Source: Phenylobacterium deserti
GTDB taxonomy: Bacteria; Pseudomonadota; Alphaproteobacteria; Caulobacterales; Caulobacteraceae
NCBI GenBank assembly: GCA_943332615.1
Contig: CALQQB010000002.1
Coordinates: 62,001 to 126,000 of the forward strand
Direction of reading: 5' to 3'
DNA length: 64,000 bases
Each line of letters begins with the position of its first letter. Position 1 is the first letter of the stretch. Shown here one piece after another: positions 8,049 through 16,465 of this stretch. The notes below the pieces were generated by a model that had not been told where the DNA came from, searched no databases, and saw only the letters and a list, made by a program, of their open reading frames with translations. Position numbers and translations under genes: made by a program.

Positions 8049-8066
8049 AATGTGGGGACAGGAGCA
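8049..8066 (-). repeat. short dispersed repeat, copy 3
   Basis: AATGTGGGGACAGGAGCA; the reverse complement shares the TGCTCCTGTCCCC core with copies 1 and 2 and is identical over 18 bases to copy 4 at 9286-9303. Confidence 0.6.
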
Positions 8067-8130
8067 ACGATCCCCGACGCCCTGCCGGGCGTTCGCCCCC
8101 TCCACCACCGGCTCTGCGGCGGGCGGTCCC

Positions 8131-8153
8131 CCTCCCCCGCTTCGCAGGGGAGG
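8131..8153. repeat. GC-rich hairpin
   Basis: CCTCCCC and GGGGAGG are perfect 7-bp arms around a loop containing GCTTCGC, followed by GTAAGGGTTAGGG. There is no T-tract on either strand, so it is more likely an intergenic repeat than an intrinsic terminator, although it lies just past the minus-strand dioxygenase gene. Confidence 0.4.
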
Positions 8154-8224
8154 TAAGGGTTAGGGCCTACTTCAATCACGCGATGTGACCGTAACTGCCG
8201 ATCCCTCGGCCAACACCACCGCGG

Positions 8225-9148
8225 TCACTGCCCGCTTCCCGTCACAGCCGCCACGGCCGTCGTCCGCCCCGCCGCGGCGATCGTCGCCGCAAGCAGCTCG
8301 GCGCCGCCCATCGTCCCGTCGTCAGCCCCGCCCAGCGCATACTGCGGCGGCACCGTCTCCGGCCCCTCGCCGGGCGGCAGCGGCGGGGTGAAATAGCCCA
8401 GCGCATAGTTGCCCATCGCGTAGCCCAGCAGGGCTTGCAGGTCGGGCTCCAGCGTCCGTGCGATCTGCGGCGGGCACGACAGGTACTGGTTCTCCTCCTG
8501 CCGCAGCCACCCCAGCGCATAGGTGATGTTCAGCCCCCAGCGATCCTCATCCGACACGTTCGCCCCGCCCCCGTGGAACACCGTGCCTGTGTAGATCAGC
8601 ACCGAGCCCGCCTGCATCTCCGCCCGTGCGATCTCCGCCGCCTGCGCCTTCCGGTCGTCCGGCCACACTTGCGAGCCGGGAACGACCTGGGTCGCTCCGT
8701 TCGCGGCCGTGAAATCGGTCAGCGCCCAGATCGTGTTCACCTGCGGCTCCACCCCGGGCATCTGCCGCCCCCAGGCCCACCGGTCCCGGTGGATCGGCTG
8801 CGCCGCCTGCCCGGGCATGATCCGGATCAGCTGGGTCAGGTGCAGCTGATAACGCTGGCAGTTGGGTGTCAGCACCCCGTCGCATAGCGCCAGCACACGG
8901 CCATCCATCACCGCCGTCCGCGTCAACGGCGAGCGCGCCACCAGCGCGCCCGTCCGCGTGGTGCGATCCCCGCTGAACGCATCGCGCCCGATCGGCGTCG
9001 CCTCGACATAGGGCTGAAGCTCGCCCTTCAGCGCCGCGACGGCCCACGGCGCCAGCATTCCGTCCAGGATCAGCGCCCCGTCCCGCGCCAGCACCGCCAG
9101 CACCTCGGAGGCCGGCGTATCGGCCGGCAGATGAACAAGGGCGGGCAT
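8225..9148 (-). CDS. phytanoyl-CoA dioxygenase (PhyH) family protein
   Basis: 307-aa predicted Fe(II)/2-oxoglutarate-dependent oxygenase. The facial-triad motif HRD (His120, Asp122 in PIHRDRWAW) and a distal His192 in TVFHGGGANVS are present, and DRWGLNITYALGWLRQEENQ contains the expected 2-oxoglutarate-binding arginine and the C-terminal PhyH motif. The N-terminal part (ASEVLAVLARDGALILDGML) is also family-typical. Substrate unknown; in bacteria these enzymes hydroxylate diverse small molecules. I chose ATG 9148 because a good Shine-Dalgarno GGAGG lies 8 bases upstream. Apparently monocistronic; flanked by short-repeat copies on both sides. Confidence 0.87.
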   Translation of the reverse strand: MPALVHLPADTPASEVLAVLARDGALILDGMLAPWAVAALKGELQPYVEATPIGRDAFSGDRTTRTGALVARSPLTRTAVMDGRVLALCDGVLTPNCQRYQLHLTQLIRIMPGQAAQPIHRDRWAWGRQMPGVEPQVNTIWALTDFTAANGATQVVPGSQVWPDDRKAQAAEIARAEMQAGSVLIYTGTVFHGGGANVSDEDRWGLNITYALGWLRQEENQYLSCPPQIARTLEPDLQALLGYAMGNYALGYFTPPLPPGEGPETVPPQYALGGADDGTMGGAELLAATIAAAGRTTAVAAVTGSGQ

Positions 9149-9285
9149 GGACAAATCCTCCGCAATGGCGCGCGCTATCCTGCCCCCCGCCCCGTTCCTC
9201 CGCAATGTTCGGCAAAAGCTCGGCTGGATCGGCAGACGCTCGGTCGCGCGGACGCCGCCGTGCGGCGACCACTCCGCTCATGGGA

Positions 9286-9303
9286 AATGTGGGGACAGGA
9301 GCA
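9286..9303 (-). repeat. short dispersed repeat, copy 4
   Basis: AATGTGGGGACAGGAGCA, identical over 18 bases to copy 3 (8049-8066). It lies in the 188-bp gap between the PhyH gene and the serine hydrolase gene. Confidence 0.6.
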
Positions 9304-9336
9304 TGGACTCGCGCGCCCGAGGTTGCCGCCCGCCCC

Positions 9337-10575
9337 CTACCCCCGCAATGCCTCCACCGCCGCGCCCAGCAGGGCGTAGGTCTCGAACTCGGAGTCGGTT
9401 TCCCAGGCTTTGCGCCAGGCGCTCCACACCACGGCGACCACCTGTTCGCGCGGGTTGACGTAGACGAACTGGCCGAAGATGCCCTGGGCGGTGAAGGCGC
9501 CGTCGTGGGGGCCGCCCGGCGTTCGGGGCAAGATCCACCACTGGTAGCCGTAGCCCAGGGGGTAGCCCGCCTCCAGCGCGCCGAAGGCGGTGGCGGCGGT
9601 GTCGGGCTGGCCGGCCAGGTCGCGCCAGCCCTGGGGCAGGATGCGGGTGCGGCCGTCGGCGGCGACGCCGTCCTCCAGCAGGAACTGGCCCAGGCGGCCG
9701 AAGTCGCGCAGGCGCGCGCTGACGCCCAGGCCGCCTAATTCCAGCCCGCTTTTCGACTCCAGCTGCCAGTAACCGTCGGCCTCCATGCCGGCGGGGCCCC
9801 AGACCTTGTCGGCGTAGTAGTCGGCCAGCGGGCGGCGGGCGGCGGCGGCGACCAGGGCGCCCAGGAGGCAGCTCTCGCCGGTGGAGTAGTTGAACTTCGT
9901 CCCCTGGGGCGCGGCGCGCGGGCGGGTGCGCATCAGGTCGAGGACCGCGCCGTCCTTGAGGCTGGCGAGGGCGGCGGCCAGGGAGACGATGTCGGACTTG
10001 CCCTTGGGATCGTACTGCTCGTCCCAGGCGACGCCCGAGCACATGCGCAGCACGTTGCGCACGGTGACCCCCTCATAGGCGCTGGCCTTCAGGGTGGGCA
10101 GGTAGCGTTCCACGGGATCGTCCAGGCTGGCGATGGCGCCGTCGCGCAGGGCGGCGCCGGCCAGGGTGGAGGTCATCGACTTGGCGGTGGAGAAGCTGGT
10201 CCAGCGGGTCTGCGGCGTGTTGCCCATGCCGTAGCGCTCCAGCGCCACCTCGCCGCGCTTCAGCACCAGCAGGCCCGCGGTGCGGCGGCGCGCCATGTAG
10301 TCGTCGAGCGTGTGGGTGGCGCCTTCGGCCTGGAAGGCGAGGTTGCCGAGCGGGCGGGCGTGGGGCGGCAGCGGGCGCACGCGAGCGCCGCGGCGGATGG
10401 CGCGCACCGGACGGGCCAGGTCCTGATTGCGGAACGTAGCGGCCTGGTTGTCAGCCGTGGTGTCCAGCACATTGGCGGCGATGGCCTCGCGCGGCCGGGC
10501 GAAGGCGGCCGGCGCGGCGACGAGGCCGGCGGCCCCCGACAGCAGCCCCCGGCGGTGGATGGGGATCAGGGACAT
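9337..10575 (-). CDS. serine hydrolase of the class C beta-lactamase fold, Tat-exported
   Basis: 412 aa. The N-terminus HRRGLLSGAAGLVAAPAAFA is a twin-arginine-type signal, so the mature protein is probably periplasmic. The SxxK catalytic motif is STAK in TSFSTAKSMTST; a YST tripeptide (FNYSTGESCLLG) takes the YxN position of class C enzymes, and GGPHDGAF is a candidate for the third KTG/HxG box. This branch (6-aminohexanoate-dimer hydrolase or esterase-like) usually cleaves esters or amides rather than antibiotics. ATG 10575 is preferred over GTG 10581 because AGGAGG is spaced 5 bases from the ATG. About 50 bp downstream of parC on the same strand. Confidence 0.85.
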   Translation of the reverse strand: MSLIPIHRRGLLSGAAGLVAAPAAFARPREAIAANVLDTTADNQAATFRNQDLARPVRAIRRGARVRPLPPHARPLGNLAFQAEGATHTLDDYMARRRTAGLLVLKRGEVALERYGMGNTPQTRWTSFSTAKSMTSTLAGAALRDGAIASLDDPVERYLPTLKASAYEGVTVRNVLRMCSGVAWDEQYDPKGKSDIVSLAAALASLKDGAVLDLMRTRPRAAPQGTKFNYSTGESCLLGALVAAAARRPLADYYADKVWGPAGMEADGYWQLESKSGLELGGLGVSARLRDFGRLGQFLLEDGVAADGRTRILPQGWRDLAGQPDTAATAFGALEAGYPLGYGYQWWILPRTPGGPHDGAFTAQGIFGQFVYVNPREQVVAVVWSAWRKAWETDSEFETYALLGAAVEALRG

Positions 10576-10628
10576 GGGCACCTCCTCGGCTTCCTATCGT
10601 TGTGCCCCGCGCGCGCAGGGCCGTCACC

Positions 10629-12869
10629 CTACCTGGGCCGGAACCGCTTGCTGGCCGGGAAGCCCTTCGGCGCCAGCTTGCCCGACGCGGCCCTGCGGCC
10701 CAGCCACTCGCGCCACTCCGGCCAGGCGCGGTTGCGGCCGCCGCTGTCGATCCAGCCCGCGCCGTCGTCAGCCTTGAAGGCCATGGCGTCCTTGAGGCCG
10801 CCTTCGCGGTAGGCCTGGAGCTTGACGCCCTTGCCCCGGGGCATCTCGGGGAGTTCGGCGGTGGGGAAGATGAGGATCTTGTTGTTGTCGCCGATGACGG
10901 CGAGGTGGTCGGCGTCGCCAATTGCGATGCAGCTGAGGGCGGCGCCGTTCAGCACCTGCTTGCCGGCGCGGCGGAAGGCGATGGCTTCGGCTTCGGGGAG
11001 GATGAAGCCGTAGCCGTCCTTGCTGGCCAGGACGCGCCGCGCGCCGGGCTTGTGGACGAAGACGTCGACCAGGCCGACCTTGTCGTCGAGGTCGATCATC
11101 AGGCGCAGGGGCTCGCCGTGGCCGCGCGCGCCGGGCAGCTTGTCGCAGGCGAGCGTGAAGAAGCGGCCGTCGCTGGCGAAGATCAGCAGCTTGTCGGTGG
11201 TCTCGGCGGGGACCAGGAAGGCCAGCTTGTCGCCCTCCTTGAACTTCAGTTCCGAGGGGTCCTCGACCCGGCCCTTGGCGGCGCGGATCCAGCCGCGGTC
11301 GGAGAGGATGATGGTGATCGGCTCGCGCACGATCATCGCCTCGATGGCGGCGTCGGCGTCGATCTCCGGGGCGTCGGCCAGGGTGGAGCGGCGCTTGTTG
11401 AGGGCGGGGCCGAGCGCGTCCTTGGTGTGGCGCAGGCCCTCGCCGACCAGGCGCCACTGGCGGCGGTCTGAGGCCAGCAGGTCCTGGATGCCGTCGCGTT
11501 CCTCGGAAAGCTCGGCGTGCTCGCGGCGGATTTCCATTTCCTCAAGGCGGGCCAGTTGCCGGAGGCGGGTGTTGAGGATGGCGTCGGCCTGGAGATCGGA
11601 GAGGGCGAAGGTCTCGATCAGTTTCGCCTTCGGCTCCTCCTCGTAGCGGACGATGCGGATCACCTCGTCGAGGTTGAGGTAGGCGATCAGCAGGCCGTCG
11701 AGGATGTGGAGGCGGGCCTCGATCTTGCCCAGGCGGTGGCGGGCGCGGCGGACCAGCACGTCGCGGCGGTGGTCGAGGAAGGCGCGCAGAGCCTGGCGCA
11801 GGCTCATGACCCCTGGCGTGCCGCGGGCGTCCAGGACGTTGAGGTTGACGCTGAAGCGGGTCTCCAGGTCGGAGAGCTTGAACAGGCTCTCCATCAGCAC
11901 TTCGGCCTCGACGTTGCGGGACTTGGGTTCGAGGACCAGGCGGATGTCTTCGGCGCTCTCGTCGCGCACGTCGCCCAGCAGCGGGGCCTTCTTGGCGTCG
12001 ATCAGCTCGGCCAGGCGCTCGACCAGGTCGGCCTTCTTCACCTGGTAGGGGATCTCGGTGACGACGATCTGGTACGTGCCCTTGCCCAGGTCCTCCTTCT
12101 CCCAGCGGGCGCGCACCCGCACCCCGCCACGGCCGGTGGCATAGGTTTCCAGCAGGGAGGCTCGAGGCTCGACGATCACCCCGCCGGTGGGAAAGTCCGG
12201 GCCCTGCACATGGGCCATCAAGGCCTCGGTGTCGGCGTCCTTGTTTTCGAGCAGCAGGAGGCAGGCGTCGATCAGCTCGGCGGCGTTGTGCGGGGGGATC
12301 GAGGTGGCCATGCCGACCGCGATGCCGGTGGAGCCGTTGGCCAGCAGGTTGGGGAAGCCGGCGGGCAGGACACAGGGCTCGGTGTCGGAGCCGTCATAGG
12401 TGGCCTTGAAATCGACCGCGTCCTCGTCGATGCCGTCCAGCAGCAGCATGGCCGCGGTGGTCAGCTTGGCCTCGGTGTAGCGCATGGCCGCGGCGTTATC
12501 GCCGTCGATGTTGCCGAAGTTGCCCTGGCCGTCGACCTGCGGATAGCGCTGGGCGAACGACTGGGCCATGCGGACCAGGGTGTCGTAGATCGACTGGTCG
12601 CCGTGCGGGTGATAGCCGCCCATCACCTCGCCCACCACCTTGGCGCATTTGCGGGCGGCGTTCTCCGGGTTCAGCCGCATCTCGCGCATGGCGTAGAGCA
12701 CGCGGCGCTGCACGGGCTTCAGGCCATCGCGCACGTCGGGCAGCGCGCGATCGGTGATGACGCTGAGCGCATAGGCCAGGTAGCGGCGGGAGAGCGCCTC
12801 GGAGAGCGGCTCGTCGATGATACGGTCGCCGGGAGGCGGCGGCGGCGGGGCGGTGGTGCTGGTGGTCAT
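10629..12869 (-). CDS. parC: DNA topoisomerase IV subunit A
   Basis: 746 aa; breaks and rejoins DNA as the A subunit of the enzyme that decatenates sister chromosomes, together with ParE encoded elsewhere. Motifs: [20 protein letters not shown] near residues 41-60, HPHGD (87-91), and catalytic tyrosine 131 in [10 protein letters not shown]. The C-terminal third carries the beta-pinwheel repeats (for example [20 protein letters not shown]). The N-terminus has a proline run typical of caulobacterial versions. ParC rather than GyrA is indicated by the length, the lack of a clear GyrA box (QRRGGRG) and the position next to recO and era. Confidence 0.95.
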   Translation of the reverse strand: MTTSTTAPPPPPPGDRIIDEPLSEALSRRYLAYALSVITDRALPDVRDGLKPVQRRVLYAMREMRLNPENAARKCAKVVGEVMGGYHPHGDQSIYDTLVRMAQSFAQRYPQVDGQGNFGNIDGDNAAAMRYTEAKLTTAAMLLLDGIDEDAVDFKATYDGSDTEPCVLPAGFPNLLANGSTGIAVGMATSIPPHNAAELIDACLLLLENKDADTEALMAHVQGPDFPTGGVIVEPRASLLETYATGRGGVRVRARWEKEDLGKGTYQIVVTEIPYQVKKADLVERLAELIDAKKAPLLGDVRDESAEDIRLVLEPKSRNVEAEVLMESLFKLSDLETRFSVNLNVLDARGTPGVMSLRQALRAFLDHRRDVLVRRARHRLGKIEARLHILDGLLIAYLNLDEVIRIVRYEEEPKAKLIETFALSDLQADAILNTRLRQLARLEEMEIRREHAELSEERDGIQDLLASDRRQWRLVGEGLRHTKDALGPALNKRRSTLADAPEIDADAAIEAMIVREPITIILSDRGWIRAAKGRVEDPSELKFKEGDKLAFLVPAETTDKLLIFASDGRFFTLACDKLPGARGHGEPLRLMIDLDDKVGLVDVFVHKPGARRVLASKDGYGFILPEAEAIAFRRAGKQVLNGAALSCIAIGDADHLAVIGDNNKILIFPTAELPEMPRGKGVKLQAYREGGLKDAMAFKADDGAGWIDSGGRNRAWPEWREWLGRRAASGKLAPKGFPASKRFRPR

Positions 12870-12956
12870 GGAATCACGCGGGGCATGGCTGGGCCATGCT
12901 TAGCGCGCGAGCGACCGGCCGTCGCCGCGCGCCCGCGCCGCATCCCCAACAATCCG

Positions 12957-13688
12957 TCAGAGCCGCCCCGCCTCCCTCAGCCGGTCCAGCAGCCACAGCC
13001 TGGCCGGCGGCAGGGGGCGGTTGAGGGGGTTGAAGATGAAGGCTTCGAGGAAATGGGCGGTGAGGTCGAGGCCGGCGCCGATGTCGCCGGGGCGCAGCCG
13101 GCCTTGCGCGGAGAGCATGAAGGGCGGGAGCGCCAGCAGGCGGTCCTTGTAGGGCGCGCCGGCGTCGGCGCAGACGGCGCGGCCGGTGCGGGGGCTGACG
13201 TAGATCAGGTCGTCGGTGGCGCCGGTGGCGGCGCATTTTGAGAGGTCGAGACCGAAGCCCAGGTCCTGCAGCAGGCCGGCCTCGAAGCGGACGAAGACGG
13301 CGGGCCAGATGTCCTCCAGGGCGAAGGCTGAGGTCAGCGCCTCGAAGGCCAGGAAGGCGCCGGGATGGGGCTCGCGTTCCGGCAGGGCGCCGGCGGCTAT
13401 CGCCGCGGCGGCGGCGATGCCGGCCAGGGCCAGGGGGTCGTCGAACAGGGCGGACGGCCCCTCCCCCACCGGCTCCAGCGCGGCCGAGCCCAGCTGCTCA
13501 GACACCCGCGCGCGGTAGCGGACCAGGACGCGGGCGCCGGCCTGCAGGAACGGCTTCATCTTGCGCGACGCCCCGCCGGCCACGTGGGCGGCGTAGCGGC
13601 CGTGGTGCGCGGTCAGCAGCTCAACGATCGCGCCGGACTCGCCATGCACGCGGGCGGCCAGGACGTAGGCGTCGTCTTCGAATTCCAT
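12957..13688 (-). CDS. recO: DNA repair protein RecO
   Basis: 243 aa; mediator that helps load RecA on SSB-coated gaps in the RecF(O)R pathway and anneals strands. The N-terminal OB-fold starts with EFEDDAYVLAARVHGESGAIVELLT, with the expected GASRKMKPFLQAGARVLVRY. The C-terminal helical part has FEAGLLQDLGFGLDLSKCAATG, where many RecO proteins carry zinc-finger cysteines; here only two remain nearby (SKCAATG and AVCADAG). Same strand as era, rnc and lepB, but separated from era by a hairpin-forming inverted repeat, so it may depend partly on its own promoter. Confidence 0.93.
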   Translation of the reverse strand: MEFEDDAYVLAARVHGESGAIVELLTAHHGRYAAHVAGGASRKMKPFLQAGARVLVRYRARVSEQLGSAALEPVGEGPSALFDDPLALAGIAAAAAIAAGALPEREPHPGAFLAFEALTSAFALEDIWPAVFVRFEAGLLQDLGFGLDLSKCAATGATDDLIYVSPRTGRAVCADAGAPYKDRLLALPPFMLSAQGRLRPGDIGAGLDLTAHFLEAFIFNPLNRPLPPARLWLLDRLREAGRL

Positions 13689-13693
13689 CTACC

Positions 13694-13816
13694 GCTCATC
13701 CCGGCGAAAGCCGGGACCCAGATGGGATGGCTGGAATGTGGGTTCGATCAGCTCGGCGTTCATCCGACGCACGTCGGCGCTTCTCGATCTGGGTCCCGGC
13801 GTTCGCCGCGATGAGC
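13694..13816. repeat. inverted repeat with 30-bp arms between era and recO
   Basis: Left arm 13694-13723 and right arm 13787-13816 are reverse complements at 28 of 30 positions (core ATCTGGGTCCCGGC and its complement). They enclose about 63 bp. In RNA this would form a strong stem inside the era-recO intercistronic space. It looks like a caulobacterial intergenic palindrome family (REP-like) rather than a terminator, because there is no T-tract. Confidence 0.75.
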
Positions 13817-13835
13817 GGATCATTTTCCGATCTTG

Positions 13836-14792
13836 CTAGACATCGAAGTCCAGCCCGACGTTGCCGTAGAACTCGCGCTTGTCGGCCCATTTCTCATCGA
13901 CGGCGACGTGCAGGAACAGGTGCACCGGCCGGTCGAAGAGCTGGATGAGTTCCTCGCGGGACTTCTGGCCGATCCACTTCAGGGTCTGGCCGCCCTTGCC
14001 CAGGATGATCGGGCGCTGGCTCTCGCGCTCGACATAGATGGTCTGCTCGATGCGGACGCCGCCGTCCTTGTGGTCTTCGAACTTGGTGGTGTCGACGGCG
14101 GCCGAATAGGGCAGCTCCTCGTGGACGCGGAGGTACAGCTTCTCCCGGGTGATCTCGGCGGCCAGCAGGCGGGCGGGAAGATCGGCGGTCTGGTCGGCGG
14201 GATAGAGCCACGGGCCTTCCGGCATCAGGGCGGCGAGCCGGGCCTTGAGGTCATCGACCCCCTGGCCGTCGGCCGCCGAGATCATGAAGACCTCGGAATA
14301 GACGCCGGTTTCGAAGAGACGCTGGGAGAGCGCCAGCAGGGTGTCGCGGCGCATGCCGTCGATCTTGTTGAGCGCCAGGATCGCCTGTTTGCCGGAAGCC
14401 TTGAGGCCCGCGACGATGGTTTCCACGTCCTGGGCGGCCTTGCGGTCGGCGGGCTTGCCTTCCTTGGTCGGCGCGGCGAGTTCAGCGACGCTGTCGACAA
14501 GGTGGACGATGACCTCGGCGTCGTCGGCGCCGCCCCAGGCGGCGCGGATCATGGCGCGGTCCAGCCGGCGGCGCGGCTGGAAGATCCCGGGGGTGTCGAC
14601 CAGCACGATCTGGGCGTCGCCGTGGATGGCCACGCCGCGCACCGGGAAGCGCGTGGTCTGCACCTTCTGGGTGACGATCGAGACCTTGGCCCCGACCAGG
14701 CGGTTGGTGAGGGTGGATTTCCCGGCATTGGGAGCCCCGATGATGGCGGCGAACCCGGCGTGGGTGGGGGGCGTGGTGGGGGAGGTGGTCAT
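13836..14792 (-). CDS. era: GTPase Era
   Basis: 318 aa. Essential GTPase that binds the 3' end of 16S rRNA and assists 30S ribosome maturation. P-loop GAPNAGKST at residues 19-27, switch II DTPGIF, base-recognition NKID in AILALNKIDG, and a C-terminal KH domain with ILGKGGQTLKWIG. The N-terminus has a short Thr/Pro-rich extension. Its ATG overlaps the rnc stop (ATGA, 14789-14792), so the two are translationally coupled as in many proteobacteria. Confidence 0.96.
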   Translation of the reverse strand: MTTSPTTPPTHAGFAAIIGAPNAGKSTLTNRLVGAKVSIVTQKVQTTRFPVRGVAIHGDAQIVLVDTPGIFQPRRRLDRAMIRAAWGGADDAEVIVHLVDSVAELAAPTKEGKPADRKAAQDVETIVAGLKASGKQAILALNKIDGMRRDTLLALSQRLFETGVYSEVFMISAADGQGVDDLKARLAALMPEGPWLYPADQTADLPARLLAAEITREKLYLRVHEELPYSAAVDTTKFEDHKDGGVRIEQTIYVERESQRPIILGKGGQTLKWIGQKSREELIQLFDRPVHLFLHVAVDEKWADKREFYGNVGLDFDV

Positions 14793-15508
14793 GTCAGGTT
14801 CTCAGGTTCGGACTCCACACCCTCGCGTTTGAGCAGCATGGTCTGGGCGGCGGCTTTTTCGGCGGATCGGCGGGACCCGCCCTCCCCGCGTTCGGGTTCG
14901 AAGCCCTGGATACGGACCTCGACGGTAAAGGCGGGGGCGTGCGGCGGGCCCTCCTGGGCCACAACCTCATAGGCGGGCAACGGCAATCCCCGGCCCTGCG
15001 CCCACTCCTGAAGTTGCGTCTTGGAGTCCTTGAAACGCGGCTCGTCCAGGGTCTCGAACGCCTCGGCCCAGAAGGTCTCGAAGAAGGCCTTGGCCGTCTC
15101 CAGCCCGGCGTCGATGTAGAGCGCCGCGATCAGCGCCTCGCAGGCATCGCCCAGCACCGCGTCGGAGCGCCGGGCGCCGATCTTGGTGGCGGAGGCCGAC
15201 AGGCGGAGGGCGTCCGGCAGGCCGCAGCGTTCCGCGGCCCGGGCGCAGGCGTGGTAGTTCACGAGGCTGGCCAGCTTGCGCGACATCTCGCCCTCGCGGG
15301 CGTCGGGGTCGAGGGCCATCAACCGCTCGGCCGCGCAGAGGTTCAGCACCCGGTCGCCCAGAAATTCCAGCCGCTCGTTGTGGCGTACAAGGCGCGCGCC
15401 ATCGCCAACGCTGGCGTGGGTCAGCGCGCGTTCCAGCAGGTCGCGGTCGGCGAAGCTGTGGCCGATGCGGCGCTCCAGTTCCTCGATGGCGCCGGTTCGC
15501 AAATTCAT
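14789..15508 (-). CDS. rnc: ribonuclease III
   Basis: 239 aa; cleaves double-stranded RNA, including the rRNA precursor. The signature ERLEFLGDRVL covers residues 45-55 with the first metal-binding acids; Asp121 and Glu124 in GDACEALIAALYID provide the second set. The C-terminal 75 residues form a double-stranded RNA-binding domain (TQLQEWAQGRGLPLPAYEVV, then GGSRRSAEKAAAQTML). The order lepB-rnc-era on one strand is the classical arrangement. Confidence 0.96.
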   Translation of the reverse strand: MNLRTGAIEELERRIGHSFADRDLLERALTHASVGDGARLVRHNERLEFLGDRVLNLCAAERLMALDPDAREGEMSRKLASLVNYHACARAAERCGLPDALRLSASATKIGARRSDAVLGDACEALIAALYIDAGLETAKAFFETFWAEAFETLDEPRFKDSKTQLQEWAQGRGLPLPAYEVVAQEGPPHAPAFTVEVRIQGFEPERGEGGSRRSAEKAAAQTMLLKREGVESEPENLT

Positions 15509-15521
15509 AAGGTGGGCGCGA

Positions 15522-16304
15522 TCACTTCAGGATCTTGAAGAAGCGGCTGGGCCGGGCGTCGATGATCCAGGTCCAGGGCTTGAAGATCGAGGCCTTGGGC
15601 TTCCAGCTGAGCAGGATGATCTGGGCCTTGCCGACGAGGTTTTCGGCCGGGACATAACCTACCCCGCCCAGGGCCGGGTTCACCCGGCTGTCGGAGGAGT
15701 TGTCGCGGTTGTCGCCCATCATGAAATAGTAGCCCTGGGGAACGACGAAGACCTCGGTGTTGTCATAGTCGGCGTCGGGGCCGAAATCCTGGGTGACGAA
15801 GGCGCGGCCACTCTGCAGTGTCTCTTCGAAGCGGGGAACGTCGCGCGACAGGCCGCCGGGCAGCTCATCCTTCACCGGCGACAGCGGTTCGCGCGCCACC
15901 TGCTTGTCGTTCACATAGAGCAGCCCCTGACGCATCTGGATGCGGTCGCCGGAGACGCCGATCACGCGCTTGACGTAGTCGGTGTGGCCGTCGCTGGGCA
16001 GCTTGAAGACCACGATGTCGCCGCGCTGGGCCTTGCGTTCCAGGATGCGGCCCTTGAACAGCGGCGGGCTGAACGGGGCGGAGTGGCGCGAGTAGCCGTA
16101 GGTGAACTTCGACACGATGATGTAGTCGCCCTGGTAGAGGTTGGGCTCCATCGAGGCCGAGGGGATCGTGAAGGGCTGGAAGAAGAAAATCCGCAAGGTC
16201 AGCGCGATCAGCAGCGCATAGACCACCGTCTTGATGATCTCGAGAATCTCCTGGGCCGCGGTCAGCTTTCCCGCCGCCTCGCCGCTCTGCACGTTCTCAA
16301 CCAT
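15522..16304 (-). CDS. lepB: signal peptidase I
   Basis: 260 aa; inner-membrane serine protease that removes signal peptides from Sec- and Tat-exported proteins. One transmembrane helix near residues 22-42 precedes the catalytic serine 51 in IPSASMEPNL; the general base is Lys112 in YVKRVIG; box E is GDNRDNSSDSR. Its stop lies 13 bp before rnc, consistent with one transcription unit lepB-rnc-era. In the expected gene order acpS would lie directly upstream, but here it is about 4.3 kb away (see findings). Confidence 0.95.
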   Translation of the reverse strand: MVENVQSGEAAGKLTAAQEILEIIKTVVYALLIALTLRIFFFQPFTIPSASMEPNLYQGDYIIVSKFTYGYSRHSAPFSPPLFKGRILERKAQRGDIVVFKLPSDGHTDYVKRVIGVSGDRIQMRQGLLYVNDKQVAREPLSPVKDELPGGLSRDVPRFEETLQSGRAFVTQDFGPDADYDNTEVFVVPQGYYFMMGDNRDNSSDSRVNPALGGVGYVPAENLVGKAQIILLSWKPKASIFKPWTWIIDARPSRFFKILK

Positions 16305-16465
16305 GTATGACCCTTGGAAGCCCCGACGTCTCAGGGCGGCTGTTGCCTAGACGCTGGATAGCCGATCAGCAAGTTCGGCGCCCGTGAACTCTGCATCACC
16401 CGAGCGGGCCGCCAGCTCGCAACTGGCCTGATGACAGGCCGGCCCGCGCCTCTATCTAGGACGCC

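Larger units (their letters stand above)
7724..8224. other. 500-bp gap without a convincing gene
   Basis: Between the cytochrome-b-like start and the end of the dioxygenase gene I find no open frame that looks like protein. The stretch holds one copy of the short dispersed repeat (8049-8066) and a GC-rich hairpin (8131-8153). The promoter of the cytochrome pair should lie at its left end. Confidence 0.5.

Noticed and set aside
7743-8108. Small overlapping minus-strand frames before the cytochrome-b-like gene
   Set aside because: They cover repeat and hairpin DNA, show no conserved pattern and have no ribosome-binding site.
8131-8153. Intrinsic terminator for the PhyH-family gene
   Set aside because: The stem is strong but no T-tract follows on either strand; listed as a hairpin only.
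9337-10575. Beta-lactamase conferring antibiotic resistance
   Set aside because: The SxxK fold is shared by many esterases and amidases; the YST and HxG-type boxes fit the hydrolase branch better than class C beta-lactamases.
10629-12869. gyrA instead of parC
   Set aside because: The length, the lack of a clear GyrA box in the C-terminal domain and the recO/era neighbourhood favour the topoisomerase IV subunit.
11517-13241. 574-aa plus-strand open frame across parC
   Set aside because: Antisense shadow of parC in high-GC DNA; composition is Gly/Val/Leu/Asp-rich without any motif.
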